From Yamagishiella unicocca (Eukaryota > Chlorophyta > Chlorophyceae > Chlamydomonadales > Volvocaceae), in NCBI GenBank assembly GCA_003116995.1, contig BDSL01000084.1:186001-250000 (forward strand): DNA of 64,000 nucleotides. Reading direction: 5' to 3'. This document shows positions 11,801-22,629 of the stretch, piece by piece (the stretch's first letter is position 1; each line of letters starts with the position of its first letter). A model generated the notes under the pieces. That model saw only the letters and a list, made by a program, of their open reading frames with translations. It was not told where the DNA came from and ran no database searches. The translations under genes were made by a program, and so were the position numbers.

Positions 11801-14800
11801 CACGTCATCACCCCCCGCGCAGACGCCCTCGGCCACCGCTGCAGCGCGCCGGGTGGGGGTGCAGGTCCTGGAGGTGGGTGCGCCGGGGGGCTGAGGGGGC
11901 TGAGGGGGCTGAGGGGGCTGAGGGGGCTGAGGGGGCTGAGGGGGCTGAGGGGGCTGAGGGGGCTGAGGGGGCTGAGGGGGCTGAGGGGGCTGAGGGGGCT
12001 GAGGGGGCTGAGGGGGCTGAGGGGGCTGAGGGGCTGAGGGGGCTGAGGGGGCTGAGGGGGCTGAGGGGGCTGAGGGGCTGAGGGGGCTGAGGGGGCTGAG
12101 GGGGCTGAGGGGCTGAGGGGGCTGAGGGGGCTGAGGGGGCTGAGGGGGCTGAGGGGGCTGAGGGGGCTGAGGGGCTGAGGGGGCTGAGGGGGCTGAGGGG
12201 GCTGAGGGGGCTGAGGGGGCTGAGGGGGCTGAGGGGGCTGAGGGGGCTGAGGGGGCTGAGGGGGCTGAGGGGGCTGAGGGGGCTGAGGGGGATGAGGGGG
12301 ATGAGGGGGATGAGGGGGATGAGGGGGCTGAGGGGGCTGAGGGGGCTGAGGGGGCTGAGGGGGCTGAGGGGGCTGAGGGGGATGTGTGTGTGTGTGTGTG
12401 TGTGTATTCCTCCCATCCGCCGCACCCCCTTCTCGTCCCACTACCTCTCCGTCCTTGCCCCCTCACCCCCGGGCCGCCCTACCTTGCCCCAGGCCGTGGT
12501 GGGGGAGTTCGCCCTGGCCACTGCCAGCCCGCTGGGGCTGCCCCTGGAGCACCACGCGAGGTGTGCCACAGACCTGCAGGTGAGGGGAGAGGGCTTCAGA
12601 GGGAACCAGGGAGGGTACCGAAAAAAATCGGAGAGAACCAGGGGGGTTGCAAGGACAACCCGTGTACGAGAAAAAACCGTGTAGAACAGACGTTTCGAGA
12701 TGCGTTCTGGAGAACTTGGGTGAGGGGGCGGAGGGAACCAAGGGGGGGCGGCGGAGGGGCGGAGGGAACCAGGGAAGGGCGGCGAGGGCGGCGGAGAGGA
12801 TGAGGGAACCGCAGGCAGTGGCTGCCCAGGTTCCCTCTGCACGCTTCTCGCATCTTCCGGATCCCGCTGCATCCGTCGCACCCAGCGGGGCCCCCCTTCC
12901 CTCCCTGGACTGCAGGACAACTTCCTGCAGGACATCTTCCGCCACGCGGTGGCCCTGGGCCGGGCCGCAGCTGCCGCCCACGACGGCGCCACCTGCGCCG
13001 CCTGCCTGTCCCTCATGGCGGCCGTACTGGCCTGGGACTTCCGCCGCTCCTCCTCCTCCTCCTCCTTCTCACTGGCGCCGCACCCCATGGCCCGGGCAGC
13101 AGCTGCCGCCGCCACCAACGGCGGCGGCATTGCCAACGGCACCGGCGGCTCTGCTACCGGGGCCTCCGGGCCCTCAGCTGGCGCGGACTGGGCCTCGTTG
13201 TTGCTGTCCCCGGACACACTGGACTGGGTGGCGGCGCTGCTGGGGCAGTTGACGGCTGCCGCGGCGGCACCGGGCGCTCCGGAGGCGGCTCGTGACCTGG
13301 TGGCGCGGGCCCGGGGCGTGGTGGTGGCGCTCAGCAACCTGTCTGCGGACGTGTTCCCGCGGGAGGGTGAGGCGGCGGGAGGAGGAAGCACGAGCGGGTC
13401 ACTGGGACGGGAGGGGCAATGGGACGAGCGGGTCACCGGGAAGGGAGGGGGAATGGGACGAGCGGGTCACCGGGAAGGGAGGGGGAATGGGAGGAGCGGG
13501 TCACCGGGAAGGGAGGGGGAATGGGAAGGGAGGGGCGGTGGGAAGGGAGGGGCGGTGGGAAGGGAGGGGCGGTGGGAAGGGAGGGGCGGTGGGAAGGGAC
13601 CTGGCCGGTGCGAGGCGCGGGAGTGACTGGTTGGAGTCGGACAGCCACCTAGGAGCGCCTACCTGGCACCACCCTGCCTTGCGGTGCGGACCACATCATC
13701 CCGAGGACTGAGGACACACTGAGGTCGGCTGCCGGTTCGACACTGCTTGAGTTTGGGAGCCGGCTCCGGGAATCCTCGCCTGAGCTCCCTCACTCCGTCC
13801 CCCCGTCCCCAACCCTGCTCGCCCTCCTGCACTGCCCTATCCGCTGCCGCCCAGGCGCCGAGGTCCTCACCAGCCCGGGCGGGGGGGTGCGGGGCGGCTA
13901 CCTGCGGGCGGTGCTGCGCTGCGTGGTCAGCTGGGTGGCGGCCCCGCGGGATGTGGTGGCGGCGGCGGTGTCGGGGGACGAGATGCCGCTGTGGGAGGCC
14001 TGCAAGTGGGTGGGAGAGGGGGGGGCACGGGGATGTTGGGCGGGGGCGGGGGCGGGGGCGGGGGCGGGGGCGGGGGCGGGGGCGGGGGCGGGGGCGGGGC
14101 GGGGGGCGGGGCCGGGGGCGGGGACCAGGAAGCGGAAGGGTTCAAGGCGCGCTAGGTGCTTTTAGGTGACGAGTCACCACCCTTTCGGTGTCAGCAAAGG
14201 TGCCATAAGCCTACGCGCACCTCGCAACGCCTGCTGCCCCCACAGGGCCATCTTGGCGCTCGCTGCGGCCCACCCGCCCCGCCTGCTGGAGGACGCAGGT
14301 AACGACGTGGTCGCAGCTGCTGCAGCGAGCAGGCTGGGCGGGGCAGCGGCCTCACCCGCGGCTCCAGGAGGCTTTCTTACCCTGCTGCAGGCAAGCACAC
14401 TGTTGGTGGGGGCGAGGTGGTGGTGGTGGTGGTGGTGGTGGTGGTGGTGGTGGTGGTGGTGGTGGTGGTGGTGGTGGTGGTGGTGGTGGTGGTGGTGGTG
14501 GTGGTGGTGGTGGTGGTGGCGGTGGTTCTGGGGTGCATGGCAAGCCTGTCGCATCGGCTCAGACGTTTGTCCTTGCGGCGATGGAGGGAGGCTGATTAGT
14601 TCATAAAGTGATAGGAACTTTTCGATTGCTGTTACTGATTAAGTTGCTCCCCAATATCTGAACCCACATTCAGGCATTGACACTTGAGGTCATTCGTGCC
14701 AGCTGCTCCGGCCCTGCCGCATCCCTGGAGCAATGGGTCGTCGAGTGCCGTGACATGCTAGTAGAGGTACCTGACGGATTTGTACCGGGAGATTGCGGTG

Positions 14801-17800
14801 CACACATCAGTAGTTCGCAGGGGTTTGGTTGGATTGTTTGGGTAACGGACTGCACTGGAAACGGTATTATGTGCCTAAAAAACATCCCTTCGAGGACTGG
14901 AGCCAACCGCTGCATGTGATGCATGCATGCACTGCGACGCCCCCGTGCCTCAGGCATGGGCGCTGATGGTTCAGCGGGACTGCAGCAACCCACTTTTGTT
15001 GCCACTATCGGTGGGAGCTTTGGGACCGCCGAGCCTTCCAGGCCTGGCAGAAGGCGCAGCGGCAGTGTTTGGGGCGCTGGTGGAGGCGGCCATGGCAGCA
15101 GCAGGGCAGGACTCACCAGATGACGACGACGGGGAAGTAAGTGCGACAGGGAAGGGAAGTGCGCGGGGTTATTGACGTCTTCCAGCAATCCACTTTATTG
15201 GAGCATCCTCATGTACAAGTTCTGAAGGAGCTTGTTGCATGGATGCTGGTACATTGATACGTGAGCTCAACTGATCATAGTGTCTCTCTCTGTTGGGTGC
15301 GCAGGTGGTCGCAGAGAATGAGGCCGCAGAAGCTGCAGCAGAGGATGCCCGCATGGCAGAGGCCGCAGCGTTGGCCCGTGCGGCACCAGCAGCCACCTTC
15401 GCGTTCCTTGCCAACGCCATGGGGACGGCACAGCAGCAGCTGCTGGCAGCTGCAGCAGCACAAGGGGCAGGTGGAGGAGCGTGGGCTGTTTTACTCGAAC
15501 GACTTTGCTGGCTTGTACGCATGGCAGCGCACTGCTTGGCAGACAGTGGAGCAGGTGTGTGGGTGGTGGGTGGGTGGGCCTCTTAATGGCTAGCATAAGG
15601 CAAGGCAGCACTGCAGACATTTTTTACACAGCTGTGTGAATGGAGATTGTGATTGACACCGCCTTACCCACCTTCACCTGCTGAAACTTATCAGGTGAGA
15701 CACCACTGATGCCGCTGCCACTCTCCATTGCTGTGGAGGGTGGGGGTCCTGCAGTAGCAGCTGTGGAGGGGCTGACAGCAGCCCTGCTAGGATTGCCAGC
15801 TTTGGCTCTGCAAGATGGAGCAGCATCAGTACTGAGTCCCAGGTAGGCGATGGGTGAAGGGCAAGGATGTATATAGCCTGGCCACCTTGCAAACTAAAGA
15901 GTTACATCATAGCAGCTTTGATTAAATGAGTCTCATGTTTAGACTGTGCATTATTATTTTCATTGAGGTGTCATGAATGAAAGACAGGGATTCTGCGCTC
16001 AATTCGTTGATGTCTGTGCCCCTGCCGGGTGTCTGTGCCCCCGACCCATGGCTGTCCGCCATGCTGAGCCATGCTTTGCCCCTACTGCTGTGCTATGCCC
16101 TGCTACGTGTGCTATAGCTTCTTTGCTGAGGCCTACCATACCTCGATGTTGGTCGGTTAGGACCTTCCATCTAAAACTTAATGCAGCTAATAAGATGTCT
16201 ACCTTGCCTTTGCAGGCTGATGGAGTCATGTGTCTGGTCGTTAGCGCGATGGAGTGACACGTACCTGTTCCCGGATGAGGCCGAGGGCTTGCCAGCTGCA
16301 CTTGTGGCTGCATATGCCACCCGTGGGTCAGGGCAAGCAGAGGCAGTGACGGACGGGCTGGCACGACTGGCATCCACATGCCTGGTGGCCTTCCCAGGAG
16401 AGGCCGAGCTACACAGCATGGTGAGTGGGAACCTGGGAAGTCACAATTTTAATTGCTTCTCCAGCACTAGGATGTTGATGATTGACTGCCTTTTTGAATG
16501 AGTCGCTTAACTAGGACATTGGATGACAGAAGTGATTGGCAACTTGAAAATGCACATCGCCCCCGAGTTCCTAGTGGTTTAAATTCGGGTCCCACACCCC
16601 ATTGCCACCAGGTGTGCACAGTACTCCTACCCGTGCTGTCCCGCCGTCGCCCACTCTGTTCCTGCCTGCTGGACGCCAGTCGTTCGTGGGGTGATCTGTG
16701 TGGAGCCTTCGCTGCCAGGAGGCCGCAGCTGACAGCAGGGTTGGCATCGAAGCTACAGCGCTGGCTTAGCCAGGTGTGATAGTGGTGGTGGGATTCGGGC
16801 AAGGGATTTGGAGACACCTTCCCATAAACACTGATGAAAGGGGGGGATGGTCCGTACAGGGTCCGTACAGGGTCCGTACAGGGTGGCAATGTCACCCCAT
16901 TTACTGCGTACCCACACCTCCATCCTCTTCCCCGCCCCCGGTGTATACATGACATGACAGAGCCTTTGTCAGGCTGCTTGTGGCTTCCCTGCCGCCGACT
17001 CCCCTGCGGGCTCCCCCACCACGGGTGCTGCCGGCCAGTACCTGACTCAGCTGCTGGGGCCCACAGCGGCGGAGGTGCGCTCCCTGGCCGCCCGCCCAGA
17101 CCTATCTGACCTCGCCGGCAGAGCAGACGTCATCGCAGCTCTGTGCGGAATGCTGGAGGTGCTGCGAGGTGGAGCCTGCCGGGGTGCGGGAGCCGCAGGG
17201 CCGCCAGCGCGTGTTGCAGGGTGGGCGTTGCTATCGGAGCTGCTGGCGCCACTTCTGGTGCTGCAGCGGGCTTTTGGTGACGACCCACGGGTCGGAGCGT
17301 TGCTCCTAAAGCTGGCGGCAGCTGTTGTCGAGCATCACGTGGGGTATCTACAGGTGGGCATGCGTAAAATGGCGGTGAAGCTCGTGTGTTGCCCCACCAT
17401 GTTTGCATGACACTGAGGGCGTTGGCCCTGCACACCAGCTGTCCCGCCCTGGATCTGTATGGTCGCGTGATGATTCCGACTTGGACTTCAACTCCTCTCC
17501 TCAGACCGACCAGGCCCATGTGCTCATGAGCTGGGTTCTGGAGCTGCTTCGTCAGTACCGCATGGGTAGGGGAGCGCGGGTGTCGGTGGCAGCAGCAGTG
17601 GCGGGCATAGGCGCCGCACGGACGAGGTCGCAGCGGGACAGCGGGCGGGCAGCCGAGCGGGCGGCGGCCGTCTCCCGACATCACGGTGGCGAGGCAGGTG
17701 CGACAGAGGTACCTCTTCCGCTGGTGGGCTGGTACGCATGTTGGAGGCAGCGCGGGCAGCGCAGCAAACGCGGCTAGCTACTGGGGCCCTGGGGCGCCTT

Positions 17801-20497
17801 TTCGATCAGCCTAGAAACCCCCTGCTGCGCCTTGCAGCCAAACACGTGCGCGGCGGCCTGCACTGCGCACCCCGCACTCGGCTGACGCATGCCCGTGCCC
17901 CCAGGCTCTGCTATTCCGCACTCGGCTGACGCATGCACGTGTCCCCAGGCTCCGCCATTCTTCGCGAGGATGCCGCCCTAGACGCCGCCCGCGAGCTCCG
18001 GGCGCTGCTGCAGCTGCTGACTCACATCACGCAGCGGGACGTGGCGCTGGCGGCTGCTGCCAGTGACGGCTGGGCCACCGCCAGCAGCGCGGGGTCCACG
18101 CCGCGGAGCGTCAACATGACGGCGGGAGGGGCCGGGGGCAGCAGAGGAAACACGCCGCGGGGGGCGGGTGGGGCGGCGGGCGGAGGCGGGTCGTCGGCAC
18201 TCATCGCGGAGCACGAGTCGGGTGTGGCGCAGGTGGGCGGGGGGTGGGGTCGGAGCGTGGGGTCGGAGCTTGGGGCTGGGAGGAGGAGGGATGGCGGCTG
18301 ACAGAGGGTTGGCGGGTTTGTTGCGCACCAGTGTGGGCTCGGCCCCCACGCCGCCAACGCTAGCAGTGCCGACCCGTGGGTCATAGCTGCGCTCGGGGGA
18401 ACATGGCACGCAGGTTGCAGGTGGCCCTGCGGTCCTCCCGGGCTGCTTAGCGTGTACTGGCGCCCACCGAGTACCCGCGCGCACATACGCCGTGTCCTCC
18501 AACACCCCTCGTCCGTGCGCTCCCCTCGTCCGTGCGCTCCGTTTCCTATGTCGTGTAACCGGCTCTACTCGCCCCCCTTGGTGCTCCCCAGGTGGTGTTG
18601 ACGGGTCTCGACGTGCTGCTGCCGCTGCTGACTCCGGAGCTGCTGGCAGCCGCCACCGCGGCGGGTGCCGGCGCTGCTGGCGGCGGGGGCACGGGCGGCA
18701 AGCTGGCCCGGCTGCTGTTCTCGCTGCTGGCGTACATGATGGAGGTGCATCCGCACGCGGTGAGGCGGGGCCAGGGGAGGGGGTGCCGACGGGGCTGCGG
18801 GACGAGCTGTGGCTCTTTAGGGCAATTACGGCAGCCGCGCTGGCAGCACTTGGGTGGAGTTGCACCTGATGTGTCCTGATGCGTCCGCCCCACCCCCGCC
18901 TCAACCTCCTCAGGTGGTGGCCCTGCCTCCGCCGCACTTCGCCACCCTGCTGGCCTGCTTGGAGGCGGGGGCGAGGGGGTACTCCGCGCAGCAGCCGCAG
19001 CAGCAGCAGCAGCAGCAGGGGGGTGCTGGCACGGTAAACGGCAACAGCAGCGCAGCGGATGGGGGTGGTGGTGGTGGTGGTGGTGGTGGCGGCTCCGCTG
19101 TTGCGACGGGGTTCGACGGCGTCGTGGTGCAGTCGGCGCTTGAGGGCTTTGCAGGTAGGTGGGGGAGGGGGTGGGGGTGCCGCTTGGGGTTGCCGCTGTT
19201 GTTCGACGTGGCTTGCGGCGGCGCCGGTGCTCTCCAATAATTCTGGTCGAAGGAATTCGGTAAACGAGTTGTTGGTATCCAACGGATGAGGGCCTTATCC
19301 CGATGGTACTGTGCAGCTGCCCACCAGCAGCTGGCAGCAATGCCAACAGAGGGGCTCGTACGATCTCGCAACGGTGTCCACACGTCTCTCGTCTCCCCAC
19401 CTCCGCCCTCAGGCCTGGCCAAGTACCACCACCAGTCACTGCTCAACGGCGGGCGGGGTTTCGGAGCGCAGCAGGCGCCTGGGGCCGCCGGAGGCGGGCC
19501 CCTGGGTCCCTACCTTGTGCAGCTGCTCATGCAGATCGTACTCATGGGTGGGTGGCTGGGTTCTAGAGTCTTGTGAAGTTCCAGAGTCGTGCGGGCGGGT
19601 GTTGCCAGGGCGGCTACAGGGGCCGCTCAGGAGAATCAATCCCACCGCATCGTCGTACACCCAACTACTTTGGCTTCTCCGCTACCGTCCCTGCATACAG
19701 TCCCGCCCCGTCCGTCGCGTACCCTCCCCGCCACCCCAAGCTGCTGCTCCAACAGCCCACTTCACCACCTGTTGGCATCCCTCCCCGCCACTTCCCCGCC
19801 TTCCTTCCGCTCCTCCCCTCCCTCCCACCCTGCAGGCGAGGTGGGTCCCGACGTGGTGGAGCTGGCGGGTGACGCGCTGCTGCCGCTGCTTCAAGCGGAC
19901 CCGCCCGCATTCGCAAACCTGGGGGCGGCACTGGTGCAGGTGGGCAGGGGGGCCGCAGGACGGGGGCGGCCGCAGGGCAGGGGGGCCGCAGGACGGGGGG
20001 CCCGCAGTGCGGCTGCACGTGGCGGCGGGCCGGTGGTGCCACGTGGGTACTCTTGCGTCCCATTGCAACCCACGCCTCCACCTGCTCGTCCCATTGCAAC
20101 CCACGCCTCCACCTGCTCGTCCCATGCAACCCACGCCTCCACCTGCTCGTCCAGGAGACACACCAGAGCGGCCCCCGCGGCCAAGTCCTTTGCTGAGAGC
20201 CAATCCGTCTCCATTCATCACCCCAACCCGTTGCCCCCGCCCCAACCCTCACCTCACCCACGTTGGCTGCAGTCCTCCGACCCGCGGGTCGCGGGACAGG
20301 TGGGTGCGGCGCTCACGAAGCTGCTGGCGCCCGACCTGCCCGGCACCACCACGGCCGCGACCGCAGCGGTCGCCGCCGCCGCGAGCCTGGGCTTGGACCC
20401 GCGGAGCTTCGACCTCAGCCGTCTCAGCCGCCGGGCGTTCCGGGAGCGTCTCTGCGGGGTGGTTTCGGAGCTGAGGGGCCTGCTGCGCGTGCGGTGA
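8829..20497 (+). CDS. XPO4: Exportin-4 (importin-beta family nuclear transport receptor)
   Basis: 23 exons: 8829-8882, 9488-9600, 10099-10231, 10483-10587, 11787-11873, 12493-12579, 12916-13366, 13855-14005, 14246-14390, 14674-14766, 14954-15136, 15305-15554, 15695-15842, 16216-16420, 16612-16773, 16961-17353, 17505-17565, 17949-18232, 18592-18759, 18914-19154, 19413-19547, 19836-19939 and 20273-20497 (TGA). They sum to 3,978 nt, or 1,325 aa, against about 1,150 aa in human XPO4. All introns are GT-AG except 14391-14673, which is GC-AG. Family-specific text includes FHAAAALREAVVREWATLG, LISALAVLVKRGWLEPEHG, VVGEFALATASPLGLPLEHH and MESCVWSLARWSDTYLFP, matching exportin-4 in order. XPO4 is a HEAT-repeat, Ran-dependent receptor that exports eIF5A and Smad3 and imports some factors in animals. 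The extra length is low complexity: Ser/Ala/Gly runs in exon 7, Gly/Ser-rich sequence in exon 18, and Gln and Gly runs in exon 20. Confidence 0.9.
10035..10098. repeat. 29-bp direct duplication at an exportin-4 splice acceptor
   Basis: TCCGCGTGTGTGGTCCGGGT and the following bases occur at 10035-10063 and again at 10069-10097, a 34-bp offset. The second copy ends in the CAG acceptor of exon 3; in the first the equivalent position reads CAT, so it cannot splice. Confidence 0.85.
10598..11605. repeat. 34-bp tandem repeat array (about 29 copies) in exportin-4 intron 4
   Basis: The unit is 34 bp, starting CCAGCCGCACCTGGGAGCCA. Copies alternate at one position (CTTG or CTAG) and a few are shortened near 11230 and 11390. 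The array fills most of intron 10588-11786. Confidence 0.95.
11886..12405. repeat. 9-bp G-rich array followed by a TG run, exportin-4 intron 5
   Basis: About 55 copies of the 9-mer GGGGGCTGA run from 11886 to about 12382, with several copies lacking one G and four reading GGGGGATGA. A (TG)n run of about 23 nt follows to 12405. The next exon starts at 12493. Confidence 0.95.
13428..13605. repeat. Two short minisatellites in exportin-4 intron 7
   Basis: Three to four copies of a unit of about 34 bp (GAGCGGGTCACCGGGAAGGG...) are followed by five copies of a 17-bp unit (AAGGGAGGGGCGGTGGG). Confidence 0.85.
14037..14105. repeat. (GGGGGC)n array in exportin-4 intron 8
   Basis: About 11 copies of the hexamer GGGGGC sit at the 5' end of intron 14006-14245. 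G-runs of this density can form G-quadruplexes on the plus (sense) strand. Confidence 0.9.
14417..14519. repeat. (TGG)n trinucleotide array in the GC-AG intron of exportin-4
   Basis: An uninterrupted run of about 34 TGG triplets starts 26 nt after the GC donor of intron 14391-14673. It explains the long poly-Trp, poly-Val, poly-His and poly-Pro reading frames at this place, which are artefacts. Confidence 0.95.
17872..17959 (+). repeat. 44-bp tandem duplication copying a splice acceptor
   Basis: The sequence CGCACTCGGCTGACGCATG through the C-rich CCCCAG acceptor into the first exon bases occurs twice, offset 44 bp. The possible exon starts are 17905 and 17949. Only the second keeps the exportin-4 frame (MG-SAILREDAALDAAREL). 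Confidence 0.85.
20045..20153. repeat. Approximately 30-bp repeat, 3 copies, exportin-4 intron 22
   Basis: Three copies of a unit around CCCATTGCAACCCACGCCTC plus CACCTGCTCGT lie between exons 19836-19939 and 20273-20497. Confidence 0.85.
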
Positions 20498-20644
20498 ATC
20501 ATAGTCGGCGAGTTAGGTCATGTGCGGATCAAGGAATCGAAGTCGTCCTGCGCGGCATGGTGTTAGGAGGACGTGGGGGGGGACGAGGTAGCTATTCGGC
20601 TGCCGTGCGATTGACGGCGCCGCTGGTGGCTGCGATGGCTGTCA

Positions 20645-20649
20645 TGTAA
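20645..20649 (+). terminator. XPO4: TGTAA polyadenylation signal of exportin-4
   Basis: TGTAA occurs 148 nt after the exportin-4 TGA, the expected place and sequence for an algal poly(A) signal. Confidence 0.55.
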
Positions 20650-22629
20650 AACGCTGTAGGGAGGGTGGAGATAAGATTCCAGCTAAGCTGACTGTAGCTG
20701 TCAGTAGATTCCGGGTTGTGAGGGGTTGTGAGTACCGGGCGAGCGCGGGGGGAGGGCCAACACAACAGGGGCGCTAAGAGTGGGGGGAGGTGCGCAATAG
20801 CTCGGCGTGCTGTGAGGGGTGTTCTGTCTCGGGCGGGCGCATTCATTACCGTATCTACTGGTCTGCTGCCCAATGCCCGGAGAGTGCCATCCTGAAGGTC
20901 CTTTAGACAGTTTAGAGGCCTGCACTACGTCTGTGCCGTGCCCTTAGTAAAGCTGAGATATGCCGCCACGCCATTTGTATCAGGGGGTTGCCAGGCCTTG
21001 GCGCCGATATGAGGGCTGTCGTCAAGGACCGTACATACGGCTGGTGAGCGCCGCGTGTGCTCGTGTTAGTTATCTGTACTGGGCCACGTGCGGTTGTACA
21101 ACCGTTACCGTATGCTAAAGCACTGAAGTTTAGGGAATGTCCGTGCCCGACCCGACCCGACCCGACCCGGCCTTCGTGTTGGGTGGGACAGTCATCGTGT
21201 GTGATGCATGTTACATATGTGTTGCGCGCGTGGCTGCTAGTCTCCTGGATGGTAGTGTACCCCTCAGAGGTGCCGCAGGTGTGCTATACGTGTGTCCACA
21301 CGACCAGACGTGTGTGCGGCTGTAGGCGCAAGCGAGGGACCAGCCTACGCCCTAGGGACGTTAGCAGTGGAGCTGTGAGGCTTCATCAGTGACACGTAGA
21401 ACGTGGGGTGGATCCGCATGCTAGCACGGCAGGCCCAGCTCGACCGCAACAGAGCCCATCATGCTGTTCACAGGAAGCGGTCTCACCCGACGAGGCACTT
21501 ACGATAGCCGTAGGATCCGGGGGAAGGACACCTCCTACACGCCACGGTTGTCCTGCTCGGCGCTGCGGTCGCGGACAGCCTCCAGCAACCCCTTTGCCTC
21601 TTCCAGGCGAGGCAAAGGTAGAAAGGATCAATGAAAGGTACATGCGGAGGCAGTGGGTACACAAAGGACCGTCACCATGGTCCGTGATTCCCACTAGTAA
21701 CCTGTTACAGCTTGGCTTAGCCAGCCAGCCAGCCAGCCACTCTCACCGCCCTAACTCCAGCCCCACCAGGCGTCATCCTGGTATGGTCGTGACCCAACAT
21801 CCGGTTGTACGAAAGTACAAGAGCAACCGCATAGATTGCTCCATCCGCAACTCAACTGCCTTGACATATGTCGTTGGTACGACACGTCGCCGCCACACGC
21901 CCTCACCCTCATCTTTCCAGACGCACACCTCCCCACCTCCCCCAACCAACCTCAACACTCTTCCCGCAGCTGGGGTCCAGCGCCCCAGCACCGCCGAACC
22001 GACCAGCTCGCCCACTCGCGCCGTCTCTCGTAGTGCTAGGTACTCTACACCGAGCGACACCAAAATGGCACGAAAACAACACAAAAAATGCCATTACCTG
22101 GTCCGTATTAAGCATAGTTTCAGCTTGTAGCTTCGAACCGGGCTACCCGGCTTCTGTCGCACACTGCCATCTTGTTGGCTGTGATGTGAACTTATGACAG
22201 CCGCCAGCATCGCGCTGCAGAGGCGGCCGCACTCATCGGGGATTGGGCCCCATGAGCCGCAGCCTATTGGCCCTCTCCCCTCACTGCCACACACTACCGA
22301 CCTAAGCAGCCCGCGAGAAGACGGATGTCCTCCACAGCGGCGGCCTGACAGCGGCCGGGTGACGGTCCTGGTCGCGACAGCGCACCCCCCCTCGCCCTCC
22401 TCCTCGCCCCTCTCCCAGCGCCCCCGGCCGGGCTCCTACGACTACCGGGCTTGCGCTCCTCGCCTCCTCCCGGCTCCTGCAACTGCCCCCGAGTACCCAC
22501 GTCGAACTCCAGTTCTGCGGCAGACTCCACCCCAGCCCCGGCCAGTGCCTCCAGCCAGTGCGGGCGGCGCCCCTCCGATACCTAACCCCACCCCCCTCCT
22601 CGACCCCCCCCCAGGCACACAATGGCGCC
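20650..22629. other. Intergenic region, convergent 3' ends of exportin-4 and DGAT2
   Basis: I see no recognisable gene. Short simple repeats occur: (CCCGA)n near 21147-21170 and (AGCC)n near 21718-21738. A minus-strand TGTAA (top strand TTACA, 21705-21709) could be the DGAT2 poly(A) signal, giving a 3' UTR of about 0.9 kb. Confidence 0.4.

Noticed and set aside
11783..12466. Long PQPPQP/SAPSAP/SPLSPL frames and a LRGLRG frame
   Set aside because: Translations of the GGGGGCTGA array, which lies in an exportin-4 intron.
14352..14606. Poly-Trp, poly-Val, poly-His and poly-Pro frames
   Set aside because: All are readings of the (TGG)n run inside an intron.
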